Below are positions 1 to 10,700 of a stretch of DNA of 64,000 nucleotides, one piece after another. Source of the stretch: Spongiactinospora sp. TRM90649. GTDB lineage: Bacteria > Actinomycetota > Actinomycetes > Streptosporangiales > Streptosporangiaceae. Positions within the stretch are counted from its first letter, which is position 1. Each line of letters starts with the position of its first letter. A model generated the notes under the pieces. That model did no database searches, had not been told where the DNA came from, and saw only the letters and a list, made by a program, of their open reading frames with translations. Both the position numbers and the translations under genes were made by a program. Where the stretch lies: contig NZ_JARLTC010000008.1 of NCBI RefSeq assembly GCF_029382225.1, positions 186,001-250,000 on the forward strand, written 5' to 3'.

Positions 1-1
1 C

Positions 2-253
2 AACACCGTCGAACACGGCGGCGGCACGGGCTCGGTGTCGATCTGGGCCTCGGGCGACGAGCTGATCTGCGAGGTGCTCGATCCCGGCGGACGACTCGAC
101 GTGCCGCTGCCCGGCTTCCTGCCGCCGCGGCCGGAGTCGCCGCGCGGCTACGGCCTGTGGATCAGCCGTCAGCTCTGCGACCTGGTCGAGACCCGCATCA
201 CCGATGGGGTGCTGCGGGTCCGCCTGTACATGATCCTGCCGAATCGTCGCTGA
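2..253 (+). CDS. RsbW-like histidine-kinase-type ATPase, C-terminal part (cut by window start)
   Basis: The frame is open from the window edge and gives the last 83 residues of a protein. It opens with NTVEHG, which fits the N-box of GHKL ATPases, then a DPGG segment (G1-like) and GYGLWISRQLCD (G2-like), and ends about 35 residues later. This is the layout of the small HATPase_c_2 proteins related to anti-sigma factor RsbW/SpoIIAB, which bind ATP and a sigma factor or an STAS antagonist. The N-terminus is missing, so its partner cannot be told. It converges on the sigma gene at 287-877, and a strong hairpin separates the two. Confidence 0.75.
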   Translation, partial: NTVEHGGGTGSVSIWASGDELICEVLDPGGRLDVPLPGFLPPRPESPRGYGLWISRQLCDLVETRITDGVLRVRLYMILPNRR

Positions 254-256
254 TGA

Positions 257-280
257 GGGGGCGGCGACGCCGCCGCCCCC
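257..280. terminator. Bidirectional hairpin between convergent genes
   Basis: A perfect 10-bp GC stem (257-266 with 271-280) and 4-nt loop lie between the stop of the RsbW-like gene (253) and the stop of the sigma gene (287). There is no U-tract, as is usual in high-GC actinomycetes. Confidence 0.75.
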
Positions 281-286
281 GGAGGG

Positions 287-877
287 TCACGCCACGGCGA
301 CCGGCACGCGCAGCGCGCCGACCTCACGGGCGTAGCCCTCCAGCATGCCGCGCAGCTGCCTGCGGCCGCGGTGCAGCCGGGACATCACGGTGCCGATGGG
401 CGTGCCCATCCGCTCGGCGATCTCCTTGTAGGCGAATCCCTCGACGTCGGCCAGGTAGACCGCCTCGCGAAAGTCGTCGGGCAGCGAGCGCAGCGCGTTC
501 ATCACCACGTTGTCCGGCAGCGCGTCCAGCGCCTCGGCCTCGGCGGACTTCAACCCCGTGGACATGTGGGACTCGGCGGCGGCGAGCTGCCAGTCCTCGA
601 TGTCCTCAGTCGCCGACAGCTTGGGCGAACGCTGCTTCTTGCGGTAGTCGTTGATGAAGTTGTTGGTCAAGATGCGATGCAGCCAGGCCTTGAGATTGGT
701 GCCCTCGCGGAACTGGTGGTACGAGGTGTAGGCCTTGGCCACCGTCTCCTGGACGAGATCCTCGGCGTCGGCCGAATTGCGGGTCAGGCGCATCGCGGAA
801 GCGTAGAGCTGCGCGGTCACTGGAACGACGTCGCGTTCGAACCACGCCTGGCGCTGCTCTTCGGTCATAGAGATCAT
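287..877 (-). CDS. sigR: ECF RNA polymerase sigma factor, SigR/SigH type
   Basis: Encodes a 196-residue sigma-70 family ECF factor. Region 2 is clear ([12 protein letters not shown], then [22 protein letters not shown]) and region 4 contains [17 protein letters not shown] and [16 protein letters not shown], wording typical of the SigR/SigH (ECF12) group that runs the thiol-oxidative stress response. The start at 877 (MISM) is preceded by GAGGGGG at 7 nt; a later ATG at 868 is possible. The usual partner, the zinc anti-sigma factor RsrA, normally follows sigR directly, but here a terminator and a convergent gene follow. Either rsrA lies elsewhere or control differs. The group assignment is strong; the regulon is inferred. 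Confidence 0.88.
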   Translation of the reverse strand: MISMTEEQRQAWFERDVVPVTAQLYASAMRLTRNSADAEDLVQETVAKAYTSYHQFREGTNLKAWLHRILTNNFINDYRKKQRSPKLSATEDIEDWQLAAAESHMSTGLKSAEAEALDALPDNVVMNALRSLPDDFREAVYLADVEGFAYKEIAERMGTPIGTVMSRLHRGRRQLRGMLEGYAREVGALRVPVAVA

Positions 878-1074
878 GTTCAATCCCCCTCGTACTCTTC
901 CCCCCGTAACCATCCGGCCTCGGGCATGGCTTGCCCTCCGGTCCTTTTGGCTGCTTCGCAATGGTCCCAGGCAGGCCGTAACGGCTTTGTTAAGAGTCTT
1001 TCCTGCTCAGGGGGCCTAGCGTTACTCGGGCACGTGGCGGTCGTACTCACGCCCACGGCCAGGCAAGTCTCATT

Positions 1075-1087
1075 AGAGTAACACTCT
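1075..1087. promoter_or_regulatory. Short inverted repeat in the sigR/cds1 divergent spacer
   Basis: AGAGT-AAC-ACTCT lies in the 275-bp spacer between two divergent genes. The spacer must hold both promoters. I found no clear SigR-type GGAAT-GTT promoter on the sigR side. The repeat is short and may be chance. Confidence 0.25.
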
Positions 1088-1152
1088 TTACTCGATTCAG
1101 TGCAAAGTGTGGCCAGCATCACACCTGTTGCACTACGGCTACCGTGGTCGTC

Positions 1153-2226
1153 ATGGAGCACGTCGATCGTCATGACCCCGAGGCCCGCGAATGGATGGCC
1201 GAAGCCATCCGGCGGGTCGAGGCCGACGCACATAGAAGCTGCGATACTCACCTCCACGTCTTTCCGCTGCCCGCGCGCTGGGGGCTAAACCTCTACCTGA
1301 AAGACGAGTCGGTCCACCCAACGGGTTCACTCAAACATCGACTTGCCCGCTCCCTGTTCCTGTACGGCCTGGCCAACGGCTGGATCGGTCCGGCGACCAC
1401 GATCGTGGAGGCGTCCAGCGGCTCGACCGCCGTCAGCGAGGCGTACTTCGCCCGGCTGCTCGGCCTGCCGTTCGTGGCCGTGATGCCGGACTCGACCTCA
1501 CCGGAGAAGATCGCCCTCATCGAGTTCTACGGCGGCAAGTGTCACCTGGTCGAGGACCCGTCGGCGATCTACGACGAGTCGCACCGACTGGCCGCGGAGA
1601 CAGGCGGCCACTTCATGGACCAGTTCACCTACGCCGAGCGGGCCACCGACTGGCGCGGGAACAACAACATCGCCGAGTCGATCTTCCAGCAGATGGAGAT
1701 GGAGCCGCACCCCGAGCCCGCCTGGATCGTGGTCGGCGCCGGCACCGGGGGCACCTCGTCCACCATCGGGCGCTACATCCGCTACCGCCGTCACCCCACC
1801 CGCCTGGCCGTGGCGGACCCTGAGGGCTCGGCCTTCTACCCCGCCTGGATCAGCGGGGAACGCTCCACCACGGCGGCCGGGTCGCGCATCGAGGGCATCG
1901 GCAGGCCGCGCGTGGAGCCGTCGTTCCTGCCCTCGGTCATCGACCGCATGATCCAGGTGCCCGATGCGCTGTCCATCGCGGCCATGCGATGGGTCCGCGA
2001 GGTGACCGGCCTGGACGTGGGCGGCTCCACCGGCACCAACGTGGCCGCCGCCGTGGGCATCCTGGACGAGATGCGGCAGGCGGGTGAGCGGGGCAGCGTG
2101 GTCACGCTGATCTGCGACGGGGGCGAACGCTACCGCGCCTCCTACGACAGCGACGACTGGCTGTCCGCGCGCGGCATCGACATCCGCCCCCACCTCACCC
2201 GCCTGCGCGCCTTCCTCAGCCGCTAG
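1153..2226 (+). CDS. PLP-dependent cysteine synthase-fold enzyme, Cds1-like
   Basis: A 357-residue fold-type II PLP enzyme of the cysteine synthase/cystathionine beta-synthase family. PTGSLKHR (around residue 61) supplies the Schiff-base lysine, ASSGST is the substrate loop, and GAGTGGTSS is the phosphate-binding glycine loop. The SLKHR in place of SVKDR and the overall wording resemble actinobacterial Cds1 proteins described as L-cysteine desulfhydrases (Mycobacterium Rv3684); cysteine synthase activity cannot be excluded. ATG at 1153 is chosen; GTG at 1144 is an alternative, and neither has a clear Shine-Dalgarno. The 3' end overlaps the convergent fepB-like gene by 11 bp. Confidence 0.75.
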   Translation: MEHVDRHDPEAREWMAEAIRRVEADAHRSCDTHLHVFPLPARWGLNLYLKDESVHPTGSLKHRLARSLFLYGLANGWIGPATTIVEASSGSTAVSEAYFARLLGLPFVAVMPDSTSPEKIALIEFYGGKCHLVEDPSAIYDESHRLAAETGGHFMDQFTYAERATDWRGNNNIAESIFQQMEMEPHPEPAWIVVGAGTGGTSSTIGRYIRYRRHPTRLAVADPEGSAFYPAWISGERSTTAAGSRIEGIGRPRVEPSFLPSVIDRMIQVPDALSIAAMRWVREVTGLDVGGSTGTNVAAAVGILDEMRQAGERGSVVTLICDGGERYRASYDSDDWLSARGIDIRPHLTRLRAFLSR

Positions 2227-3238
2227 GGGAGCCGCTGGTGGCCGGGTCCACCTCGAAGAGCTTGGCCACGTCGTCCAGGATCGTCCCCGCGCCCAGGATG
2301 CCCACCGCGCTCATCCAGGTCAGGTCGTTGACCTCGTGCTTCTCGCCCTTGAGCTTGCCCCACAGCGGGTTCGACTCGAACTTCTGCTTGATCTCGTCCA
2401 CGGCGGGGTCGGGATAGACCGTCACGAAGATGTGGTCGGCGTCGAGCTGGGCGATGTTCTCCTGGCTGAGGTTGACCGCGATCTGGTCGCTGGTGGGCTG
2501 GTCGGCGGGACGCGGGAAGCCGACGTCCTTGAGCACCACGCCCGAGTAGGACTTCTCCACATAGAGACGCACGGTCGGCTCGCCCGCGAACCGGGCGACG
2601 GAGACGGTCGGCAGCTCGCCGCCGGTCTTGGCCTTGATCGACTCACCGATCGCGGCGGCCCGGGTCTCGTAGTCCTTGATCTTGGTCTCGGCCAGGTCCT
2701 CCTTGCCGAGGACCTGGCCCATCAGCCGCAGGTTGTCCTTCCAGATCGCCCCGGTGGTCTCGCTGAACACGGTGGGGGCGATCTTCGACAGCTTCTCGTA
2801 GAGCGCCTCGTGGCGCACCTTGGCCGAGACGATCAGGTCCGGCTTCAGCGCGATGACCTGCTCCAGGCTCGGGGCCTCCAGGGTGCCCACCGCCTTGGCG
2901 GCGCTGCCGTGGCGCTGCAGGGAGGCGCCGAGGTAGTCGGGCAGCTTCTCGTCGATGGCCCGGTAGGTCGTGTAGCCCACGACCTCGGTCTCCAAGCTCA
3001 GCACCGCGTCCACGAAGCTCTGGTCGAGCGCCACCACCCGCTTGGGCTGGGCGGGGATCTGGGTCTCGCCCATGGCGTGCTTCACGGTGCGGGGGTAGGC
3101 GGCGGCCGTTCCGGAGGATGCCGTCGGACCGAGGGTGGTGGTGGACGCCGTCTCGGTGGTGCTCGATCCGCATGCCGCAAGGCCGGCGCTCAGCACGACT
3201 CCAGTCAGGCACGCGACCAGGGCGCGTGTCACTCTCAT
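2216..3238 (-). CDS. Fe3+-siderophore ABC transporter substrate-binding lipoprotein
   Basis: A 340-residue FepB/FecB-type binding protein. It has a lipoprotein signal peptide with lipobox LAAC (Cys 23), an S/T-rich linker, and the periplasmic-binding fold with [18 protein letters not shown] near residue 65 and [13 protein letters not shown] near 125. It would capture ferric siderophores outside the membrane and hand them to the permease pair encoded divergently at 3344-5463. A DtxR/IdeR-like box sits in the 105-bp divergent spacer, so iron repression of both sides is likely. Its siderophore cannot be read from sequence. Confidence 0.88.
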   Translation of the reverse strand: MRVTRALVACLTGVVLSAGLAACGSSTTETASTTTLGPTASSGTAAAYPRTVKHAMGETQIPAQPKRVVALDQSFVDAVLSLETEVVGYTTYRAIDEKLPDYLGASLQRHGSAAKAVGTLEAPSLEQVIALKPDLIVSAKVRHEALYEKLSKIAPTVFSETTGAIWKDNLRLMGQVLGKEDLAETKIKDYETRAAAIGESIKAKTGGELPTVSVARFAGEPTVRLYVEKSYSGVVLKDVGFPRPADQPTSDQIAVNLSQENIAQLDADHIFVTVYPDPAVDEIKQKFESNPLWGKLKGEKHEVNDLTWMSAVGILGAGTILDDVAKLFEVDPATSGSPSG

Positions 3239-3264
3239 CGGCTTTTTCCTCTCGGGGTAAGTGC

Positions 3265-3283
3265 AAAGGTAAGGCTAACCTCA
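3265..3283. promoter_or_regulatory. DtxR/IdeR-type iron box
   Basis: The 19-mer centred on AGGTAAGGCTAACCT matches 15 of 19 positions of the DtxR/IdeR consensus palindrome TTAGGTTAGGCTAACCTAA. It lies between the divergent binding-protein and permease genes. A weaker overlapping TTAG-rich stretch follows at 3284-3304. Iron-dependent repression of the whole uptake locus is inferred. Confidence 0.75.
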
Positions 3284-3343
3284 TTTAGATTAGCTTTTCC
3301 TTAGCTGGCATACTCCTTGGGGTCCGGATGAGAGGAGCAAGGG

Positions 3344-4396
3344 GTGAGCAGCACCGCGCCGCCGCGTCAGGCGAGCCCGGCGCGCCCCCTCCGCGCCATC
3401 CGGCGGCGCCGGGCGATCGTGCTGCTCGCGCTGTTCGCGGCGCTGGCCGTCGCGGTCGTGCTCAGCATCACCATCGGGGCCAAGACCGTGCCGCTCGCCG
3501 ACTCGCTGCGGGCGCTGACCGCTCCGAGCGGCAGCGAGAACGATATCGTCATCCGCACCCTGCGCGTCCCGCGCACCGCGCTCGGCGTCCTCGCCGGAAT
3601 CGCGCTCGGCGTCGCCGGGGCGCTCATGCAGGGGCACACGCGAAACCCGCTGGCCGATCCCGGGCTGCTCGGCGTCACCCACGGCGCGGCCTTCGCCATG
3701 GTCCTGGCCATCGTCGGGCTCGGCGTCGGCAACCTGTACGCCTTCATCTGGTTCGGCCTCGCCGGAGCCCTGGCGGCCAGCGTCGGCGTCTTCGCCCTCG
3801 GCATGGTGGGCGGGCGCGGCGGCCCCACGCCGGTCACGCTGGCCTTGGCCGGAGCCGCCGTCAGCGCCTTCCTGTACGCCCTCACCTCCTCGATCGTGCT
3901 GCTCGACGAGCGGGCCATGGACACCTTCCGGTTCTGGCAGGCCGGCTCGATCGCCGCGCGCGGCGACGCCGTCGTCTGGCAGGTCCTGCCGTTCATCGCC
4001 GCCGGGCTGATCCTCGCGCTGGCCAACGCGCCCGGCCTGAACGCGCTCGCCCTCGGCGAGGACGTCGCCCGCGCGCTCGGCCGGAACATCGCGCTCACCC
4101 GCGCCGTCGGCGTCGCCGCGGTCACCCTGCTCACCGGGGCCTCCGTGGCGGCCTGCGGGGCCGTGGCCTTCGTGGGCCTGGTCGTCCCGCACCTCGCCAG
4201 GCCGCTGTCCGGCCCCGACCACCGCTGGCTGCTGCCCTACTCCGGGCTGATCGGCGCGGCCCTGCTGCTGTTCGCCGACGTGATCGGGCGCATGGTGGCC
4301 AGGCCGGGCGAACTGGAGGTCGGCGTGGTGCTGGCGCTCATCGGGGCCCCGTTCTTCATCGCGCTGGTCAGGCGCAGGAAGCCGGTGCGGCTGTGA
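3344..4396 (+). CDS. FecCD-family siderophore permease (first subunit)
   Basis: 350 residues with about ten hydrophobic segments. It carries the family signature [17 protein letters not shown] near residue 100 and a conserved GLVVPHLAR segment near 280 that faces the ATPase. With the next gene it forms the heterodimeric inner-membrane channel for Fe3+-siderophores (BtuC/FepD fold). GTG at 3344 follows GAGGAG at good distance. Its stop overlaps the start of the second permease (GTGA), so the two are translationally coupled. Confidence 0.9.
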   Translation: MSSTAPPRQASPARPLRAIRRRRAIVLLALFAALAVAVVLSITIGAKTVPLADSLRALTAPSGSENDIVIRTLRVPRTALGVLAGIALGVAGALMQGHTRNPLADPGLLGVTHGAAFAMVLAIVGLGVGNLYAFIWFGLAGALAASVGVFALGMVGGRGGPTPVTLALAGAAVSAFLYALTSSIVLLDERAMDTFRFWQAGSIAARGDAVVWQVLPFIAAGLILALANAPGLNALALGEDVARALGRNIALTRAVGVAAVTLLTGASVAACGAVAFVGLVVPHLARPLSGPDHRWLLPYSGLIGAALLLFADVIGRMVARPGELEVGVVLALIGAPFFIALVRRRKPVRL

Positions 4397-5463
4397 AACC
4401 GGCGAGCCTCCTCGCCCCAAGGGCCGTCCGCGTGGGCGGCGCGTCCTTCCCGCTGCGCCCCCGCGCCGTGGCCGTCACCCTGGCCGGGCTCGCCGTGCTC
4501 GCGCTGCTGATGGCGCTGAACATGCGGATCGGCGACCTGCCGCTGAGCCTGGCCGAGGTGATCGGCGGGATCACCGGCGACGGCACCACGAACTTCGTGA
4601 TCATGGAGCTGCGGCTCCCCCGCGCGCTCACCGGGGCGCTGGTCGGGGCCGCGCTCGGCATGTCCGGCGCGATCACCCAGGCCATCGCCCGCAACCCGCT
4701 GGCCAGCCCCGACATCCTCGGCGTGACCGGCGGCGCCAGCGTCACGGTGGTGGCCGTGATGGTCGCCACCGGCAGCATGTACGGCGGGGCCAGCGGCGTG
4801 CTCGCCGGCGTCGGCGTCCCCGTCGTCGCCCTGGCCGGGGGCCTGGTCGGCGGGCTCGCCGTCTACCTGCTGGCCTGGCGCGGCGGCCTGGACGGCTACC
4901 GCCTGGTCCTGGTCGGCATCGGCGTGTCGGCGGTGTTCACCAACCTCAAGTTCTGGCTGCTGACCATCGGCGACGTCAACGACAGCACCCGGGCGATGAC
5001 CTGGATCAGCGGCTCGCTGCACGGGCGCGGCTGGGAGCACGTGGCGCCGGTCGGGCTGGCGCTGGCCGTACTGGTGCCCGCCGCGCTGCTCGGCACCAGG
5101 TCGCTTGGCGCGCTGCGCTTCGACGACGAGACGATCGTCGGCCTGGGCGTGCGCAGCGACCTGGCCAGGACCTTGATGATCCTGGCCGCGGTGCTGCTGG
5201 CCGGGGTCGCCACCGCCTCCGCCGGGCCGATCGCGTTCGTCGCGCTCGCCTCGCCGCAGATCGCGCTGCGGCTCGCCGGGATGGCCCAGCCGCCGCTGCT
5301 GGTCTCCGCGGTCGTCGGCGGCGTGCTCGCCACCGGGGCCGATCTGATCGCCCGGACCCTCTTCTCCCCCGTCGAACTGCCCGCGGGCGTGGTGACCGCC
5401 GTACTGGGCGCGCCCTATCTGATCTACCTGCTGATCCGCGCACGCCGGGAGGCACGCACATGA
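4393..5463 (+). CDS. FecCD-family siderophore permease (second subunit)
   Basis: 356 residues beginning at the GTG that overlaps the preceding stop. It has a multi-spanning FecCD fold with [18 protein letters not shown] near residue 100, and [13 protein letters not shown] near 275 in place of the usual GLVAPH-type coupling helix wording. This is the partner of the upstream permease. The gene ends in an ATGA overlap with the ATPase gene, so the three are one transcription and translation unit. The reading frame stays open far upstream of 4393, but that part is only a shadow of the first permease. Confidence 0.9.
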   Translation: MKPASLLAPRAVRVGGASFPLRPRAVAVTLAGLAVLALLMALNMRIGDLPLSLAEVIGGITGDGTTNFVIMELRLPRALTGALVGAALGMSGAITQAIARNPLASPDILGVTGGASVTVVAVMVATGSMYGGASGVLAGVGVPVVALAGGLVGGLAVYLLAWRGGLDGYRLVLVGIGVSAVFTNLKFWLLTIGDVNDSTRAMTWISGSLHGRGWEHVAPVGLALAVLVPAALLGTRSLGALRFDDETIVGLGVRSDLARTLMILAAVLLAGVATASAGPIAFVALASPQIALRLAGMAQPPLLVSAVVGGVLATGADLIARTLFSPVELPAGVVTAVLGAPYLIYLLIRARREART

Positions 5464-6260
5464 GACTTCAGGCCGCGGGGGTCACGCTCGCCTACGGCGA
5501 CCGCGTCGTGGTGGACGGGCTCGACCTGGGCATCGAGCCCGGCACGGTCACCACGATCATCGGCCCCAACGGCTGCGGCAAGTCGACCCTGCTGCGCGCG
5601 CTGGGCCGGCTGCTCAAGCCGACCGGCGGCGAGGTGCTGCTCGACGGCAAGCGCATCGACCGCGTCCCCACCCGCGAGGTCGCCAAGATCCTCGGCATGC
5701 TGCCGCAGTCACCCAGCGCCCCCGAGGGCCTGACCGTCGCCGACCTGGTCGCCAGGGGACGCCACCCGCACCAGACCTGGTATCGCCAGTGGTCGTCGGA
5801 CGACGAGTCGGCGGTGAGCGAGGCCCTGGCCATGACGGGCCTGCTCGACCTGGCCGAACGCCCGCTGGACGAGCTGTCCGGCGGGCAGCGCCAGCGGGCC
5901 TGGATCTCCATGGCCCTGGCCCAGGGCACCGACCTGCTGCTCCTCGACGAGCCGACCACGTTCCTCGACCTGGCGCACCAGGTCGAGGTGCTGGAGCTGG
6001 TGCGGCGGCTGCACAGCGACACCGCCCGCACCATCGTCATGGTGCTGCACGACCTGAACCTGGCCGCCCGCTACGCCGACCGGCTCGTCGCCATGCGCGC
6101 CGGCCGGATCGTGGCCTCGGGCGACCCGCACGAGGTGCTCACCGAAGAGCTGCTGCTGCACGTCTTCGACCTGGCGGCCAAGGTCATCCCGGACCCGGTC
6201 GCGGGCACGCCGCTGGTGGTGCCGATCGGCGTCAGGCACGCCGCGCCGTCGGTCACCTGA
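5460..6260 (+). CDS. Fe3+-siderophore ABC transporter ATPase
   Basis: A 266-residue ABC ATPase of the FepC type that powers the FecCD permease pair. Walker A is GPNGCGKST (near residue 37), the signature is LSGGQRQR (near 140), Walker B is [12 protein letters not shown], and the switch histidine lies in [16 protein letters not shown] overlaps the permease stop by 4 bp. It is the last gene of the iron-uptake operon and converges on ftsY, with a hairpin at 6266-6285. Confidence 0.92.
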   Translation: MRLQAAGVTLAYGDRVVVDGLDLGIEPGTVTTIIGPNGCGKSTLLRALGRLLKPTGGEVLLDGKRIDRVPTREVAKILGMLPQSPSAPEGLTVADLVARGRHPHQTWYRQWSSDDESAVSEALAMTGLLDLAERPLDELSGGQRQRAWISMALAQGTDLLLLDEPTTFLDLAHQVEVLELVRRLHSDTARTIVMVLHDLNLAARYADRLVAMRAGRIVASGDPHEVLTEELLLHVFDLAAKVIPDPVAGTPLVVPIGVRHAAPSVT

Positions 6261-6265
6261 GCGGG

Positions 6266-6285
6266 GGGCGACCGGCTAGTCGCCC
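6266..6285. terminator. Hairpin at convergent ends of fep ATPase and ftsY
   Basis: GGGCGAC (6266-6272) pairs with GTCGCCC (6279-6285). It spans the ftsY stop and can serve both strands. Confidence 0.55.
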
Positions 6286-7448
6286 AGCAGCGCGTCCACG
6301 AAGACCTCGGGGTCGAACGGGGCCAGGTCGTCGGCGCCCTCGCCGAGACCGACCAGCTTGACCGGCACGCCCAGCTCGCGCTGCACGGAGATGACGATGC
6401 CGCCCTTGGCGGTGCCGTCGAGCTTGGTCAGCGCGATTCCGCTGACCGCGACGACCTCGGCGAAGACCTGCGCCTGGCGCATGCCGTTCTGGCCGGTGGT
6501 GGCGTCGAGGACCAGCAGGACCTCATCGACCGTGGCCTTCTTCTCGATGACCCGCTTGACCTTGCCCAGCTCGTCCATCAGGCCGGTCTTGGTGTGCAGG
6601 CGGCCTGCCGTGTCGACGATCACCACGTCGGCCTTCTCCTCGATGCCCCTGGCCGTGGCGTCGAAGGCCACCGACGCGGGGTCGCCGCCCTCGGGGCCGC
6701 GCACGACGTCGGCGCCTACCCGCTCGCCCCAGGTCTGCAACTGGTCGGCGGCGGCGGCGCGGAAGGTGTCGGCCGCGCCCAGCACGACCTTCTTGCCGTC
6801 GCCGACCAGCACGCGGGCCAGCTTGCCCGTCGTGGTGGTCTTGCCGGTGCCGTTGACGCCGACCACGAGCACCACGGCCGGGCGCTCGCCGTGCGGCGTG
6901 GTGTGCAGGGTGCGGTCGAGGCCGGTGCCCACCTGGTCGAGGAGCTGCTCCCGCAGCAGGGCCTTGACCTCGGCCGGGGTGCGCGTGCCGAGCACCTTGA
7001 CCTTGGTGCGCAGCTCCTCCACCATCGCCCTGGCCGGGCCGACGCCGACGTCGGCGGTGATGAGGGTGTCCTCCATCTCCTCCCAGGTCTCGTCGTCGAG
7101 CCGGTCGCGGGAGAGCAGCTCCAGCAGGCCCTTGCCCAGCGCGGTCTGCGACCTGGCCAGCCGGGCCCGCAGGCGGACCATCCGGCCGGCCGACGGCGGC
7201 GGGACCTCCACCTCGGGCTTGACCGGCGGTGGCGCCTCCACCACGGGGGCGGGTGGCGGGACCGTGGTGGTCGCCCCCTCCTCAACCGCGGCGGGGGGCT
7301 TTCGCTCCTCTTCCCTCTTCTCCTCGGGGGGAGCGGGCGGCGCCGGAGGAGCGCCCTTGCCACCGGGCTTGAACAGGAAGAAGAGACCGCCGGCCGCCAG
7401 CAGGGCGACGACGACAACGATCACTATGATGCCGAGGTAACCTTCCAC
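6276..7448 (-). CDS. ftsY: Signal recognition particle receptor FtsY
   Basis: 390 residues. A single N-terminal membrane segment (about residues 5-28) is followed by a Pro/Glu-rich linker, the NG helical bundle from about residue 90, and the SRP GTPase: GVNGTGKTTTTGKLA (G1), DTAGRLHTKTGLM (G3) and TKLDGTAKGG (G4). It docks ribosome-bound SRP at the membrane. The membrane anchor is the actinobacterial form. It is on the same strand as smc but separated by about 290 bp that holds a gene remnant. Confidence 0.95.
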   Translation of the reverse strand: MEGYLGIIVIVVVVALLAAGGLFFLFKPGGKGAPPAPPAPPEEKREEERKPPAAVEEGATTTVPPPAPVVEAPPPVKPEVEVPPPSAGRMVRLRARLARSQTALGKGLLELLSRDRLDDETWEEMEDTLITADVGVGPARAMVEELRTKVKVLGTRTPAEVKALLREQLLDQVGTGLDRTLHTTPHGERPAVVLVVGVNGTGKTTTTGKLARVLVGDGKKVVLGAADTFRAAAADQLQTWGERVGADVVRGPEGGDPASVAFDATARGIEEKADVVIVDTAGRLHTKTGLMDELGKVKRVIEKKATVDEVLLVLDATTGQNGMRQAQVFAEVVAVSGIALTKLDGTAKGGIVISVQRELGVPVKLVGLGEGADDLAPFDPEVFVDALLGD

Positions 7449-7589
7449 GCCAGCTAGTTTTACAGATCCCTGTTCGTGGCGCTCACTCCGCTCGCGGGAG
7501 CCGCTGGCCGTACTCGGTCCCGGAAGAAACGTATCGGACCGGGCGATTCACACGATTCCCCTCCGACAGCCGAGTAACAGGAGGTGGGC

Positions 7590-7741
7590 GTGGAGCCCGG
7601 GCGAGAACGCCGGCTGGTCACCGGGGCCTGCGGGCAGCTCGGCGGACATCTCATCGCCGGACTCGCCGAGAGCGGGGCCACGGTCCTCGGAGTGTGCAAA
7701 CGGCCCTGTCACGGCGGCGGCCTGGTTTCACGTGGCGGCGG
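7590..7741 (+). pseudogene. 5' remnant of a Rossmann-fold (NAD-epimerase-like) gene
   Basis: AGGAGG at 7579-7584 is followed by GTG at 7590 and a frame reading RRLVTGACGQLGGHLIAGLAESGATVLGV. This is the classic start of an NAD-dependent epimerase/dehydratase: beta strand, GxxGxxG-like loop, helix, next strand. After about 45 residues the similarity stops where the antisense 3' end of smc begins (7742). The frame runs on to 7817 only as an smc shadow. It looks like the surviving head of a deleted gene. A short functional peptide is unlikely. Confidence 0.5.
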
Positions 7742-10700
7742 TCAGGCCGGTTCGCGCTCGCGGAGACGCTGGCTGACCACCTGCGTGACGCCGTCGCCGC
7801 GCATGGAGACGCCGTAGAGCGCGTCGGCGATCTCCATGGTGCGCTTCTGGTGGGTGATCACGATGAGCTGGGAGCTCTGGCGCAGCTCCTCGAACAGGGT
7901 CAGCAGCCGCTGGGTGTTGGTGTCGTCGAGGGCCGCCTCGACCTCGTCCATGACGTAGAACGGCGAGGGACGCGCCTTGAAGATGGAGATCAGGAAGGCC
8001 ACGGCGGTCAGCGACCGCTCGCCGCCCGACAGCAGCGACAGCCGCTTGACCTTCTTGCCCGGCGGGCGGGCCTCGACCTCGACGCCCGTGGTGAGCATGT
8101 CGGTGGGGTCGGTGAGCATGAGCCTGCCGTCGCCGCCGGGGAAGACCCTGGAGAAGATCGTCTCGAACTCGCGGGCGACGTCTTCGTAGGCCGCCGCGAA
8201 GACCTGCTCGACCCGCTCGTCCACCTCCTTGACCACCAGCATCAGGTCGCGCCTGGTCTTCTTGAGGTCTTCGAGCTGGGAGGTCAGGAAGGCGTGGCGC
8301 TCCTCAAGCGCGGCGAACTCCTCGAGCGCCAGCGGGTTGACCTTGCCGAGCTGGGTCATCTGCCGCTCGGCGACCTTGGCGCGCTTCTCCTGCTCCTCGC
8401 GGACGTAGGGCACCGGCTCGGGATCGGCGGGCACGGGCACGGCGGGGCCGTACTCGGCGACCAGGGAGTCGGGCTCGACGCCGAACTCCTCAAGCGCCCG
8501 CGCCTCCATCTGCTCCAGCCGCAGCCGCTGCTCGGTGCGGGCCACCTCGCTGCCGTGCACCCGGTTGACCAGCTTGTCCAGCTCGCCGCCCAGCTCGCGG
8601 ACGCGCAGGCGCACCGCCTTCAGCGCGGTGTCGATCTCGCCCCTGGCCCGCTCGGCCTCCTCGCGCTCCTCGGCGGCCTGGGCGATGGACGACTCCAGCC
8701 TGCTCAGGACCACTTCGGCGCCCTCGACCACGGACCGGGCGACCGCCGCCTGGCGTCTGCGCCTGGCCCGCTCGGCGGCGGCGTTGGCCCGCTCGGCGCG
8801 CTCGCGTCCGGCGGCGCGCATCAGGGCGTCGGCGCGGCCCGCGATGCCGGACACCCGCTCCTCTGCCGTGCGGACGGTCAGGCGGGTCTCCATCTCGGTC
8901 TGCCTGGCGACCTCGCAGGTGGCGGCCAGCTCGTCGCGGATCTCGGTGGTCGGCTCGACCTCGTACTCGTCGGCCGTCTCCGCCTGGGCCAGGCGCTCCT
9001 CCAGCTCGGCCACGCCCGCGGCCTCGTGGTCGCGGGCCTGCTCGGCCGTGCCGACGCTGCCGGCCAGGCGCGTGCTCTCGGCGCGGGCCGCCTCGGCCGC
9101 CGCCGCGAGCTGGGCCAGCCTCCTGGCCGCCGCCGCGGCCCGCTGGTCGGACTCCCGCTGCCGTCCACGGACGGTGTCGAGCGCCGCCTGGGCGGCGCTG
9201 AGGCCGCTCTGGGCCCCGCTCACCCCGGCCTGCGCGTCGGTCACTCGGGCCTCGGCCGCCTCGACCGCGCCCTGGGCCTCGTGCTCGGCGGCGACCGCCG
9301 CCTCCAGGCCCTCGGCGGTGGTCTCGGCGGTGGCGACCGCGCGTTCGAGGTCGTCCACGGCCTCGTCGAGGACGGCGCGCACCTGCAGCGCCGAACCGCC
9401 GACCGAGGATCCGCCGCTGGCCAGGTGGGCGCCGACGAGATCGCCGTCGCGGGTCACCGCGCGCAGTTCGGGGCGGCTCTCCACGACCTTCCCCGCCGCC
9501 GCGAGGTCGTCCACCACCACGACGTCGCCGAGCAGCGCGGCCATCGTGCCGCGCAGCGCGTCGGGGACGGTGACCAGGTCGAGCGCCCACTCGCCGGGCA
9601 CCGGCGGGCGGACCGGCCCGGCGGACGGGGCGGAGACGACCATCGTGGACCGGCCGCCGCCACCTGAGCGCAGGAAGTCGAGTGCGCCGATCGCCTCGGG
9701 CAGGGAGGCGAGCGCCACGGCGTCGGCCGCCCCGCCGAGGGCGGCGGCGATGGCGGGCTCCGCGCCCTGGCGAACGGTCATCAGCGCGGCGAGCGGGCCG
9801 AGCACGCCGTCGAGCCCGGCCGACAGCAGCGCCCCCGCGCCGTCGGCGCCCTGCGCCAGGCCCAGCTCAAGGGCGTCGCGGCGGGCCTGGAGCGCGGCGA
9901 TGGCGCGCTGGGCCTCCTGGTCGGCGGTGCGGGCGGCGGCGACGGCGGACCTGGCCCCGGCGAGGGCGGCCCGTGGGGCCTCCAGCCCGCTTCTGGCTCC
10001 GGCCACGGCCTCCTGTGCGGTCTCGACGGCCTCGCGCGCCACCTCGACCCCGGCCATGGCGACCTCAAGCTCGCTCGCCAGCTCCGGGTCGGCGCCCGGC
10101 TGGGCCAGTTCCTCGGCGTCGTGCTCGGCTTGGGCCCGCTCGGCTCGCTGCCCGGCCTCGGCCAGCGCGGCGGTCAGCCGGCCGATCTCGTCACTCGCCG
10201 CGGCGGCGCGGCTGCGCACCGCGCCGACCTGGCCGCGCAGCCTGGCAAGCGCCTCGCGCCTGTCTGCCGCCGCACGGGCCGCGTCGGCCAGCCTGCGCTC
10301 CTCGGCGGCCAGGGCACCCTCCGCGGCCTGACGTTGCGCCACAGCGCCTTCCAGGGCCTCCTGAGCGGTCTCCAGCTCCTCGGCCAGCACGCGCTCGTGC
10401 TCGCGGATCTCGGCGGCCTCGCGCTCGTAGTCCTCAGGATCGCGCCCGCGCCGGTCCACGGCGGCGGCGTCGGAGGCGTGGCGGTGGCGTTCGGCGGCCA
10501 GCCCGGAGAGGCCTCGCAGCCGGTCTTTCAGCGAGGACAGGCGGAAGTAGGTCTCCTGCGCCGTGCGCAGGCGCGGCTGGGCGGCGCTCTCGGCGGCGTC
10601 CAGCTCGGTCTCCTGGAACTGCCCCTGGGCCAGCTCGGTCTCGACCTGCGTACGGCGGGCCTGCACCGCCGCCTCGTCGGCCGCCTCCCGCTCCAGGGTC

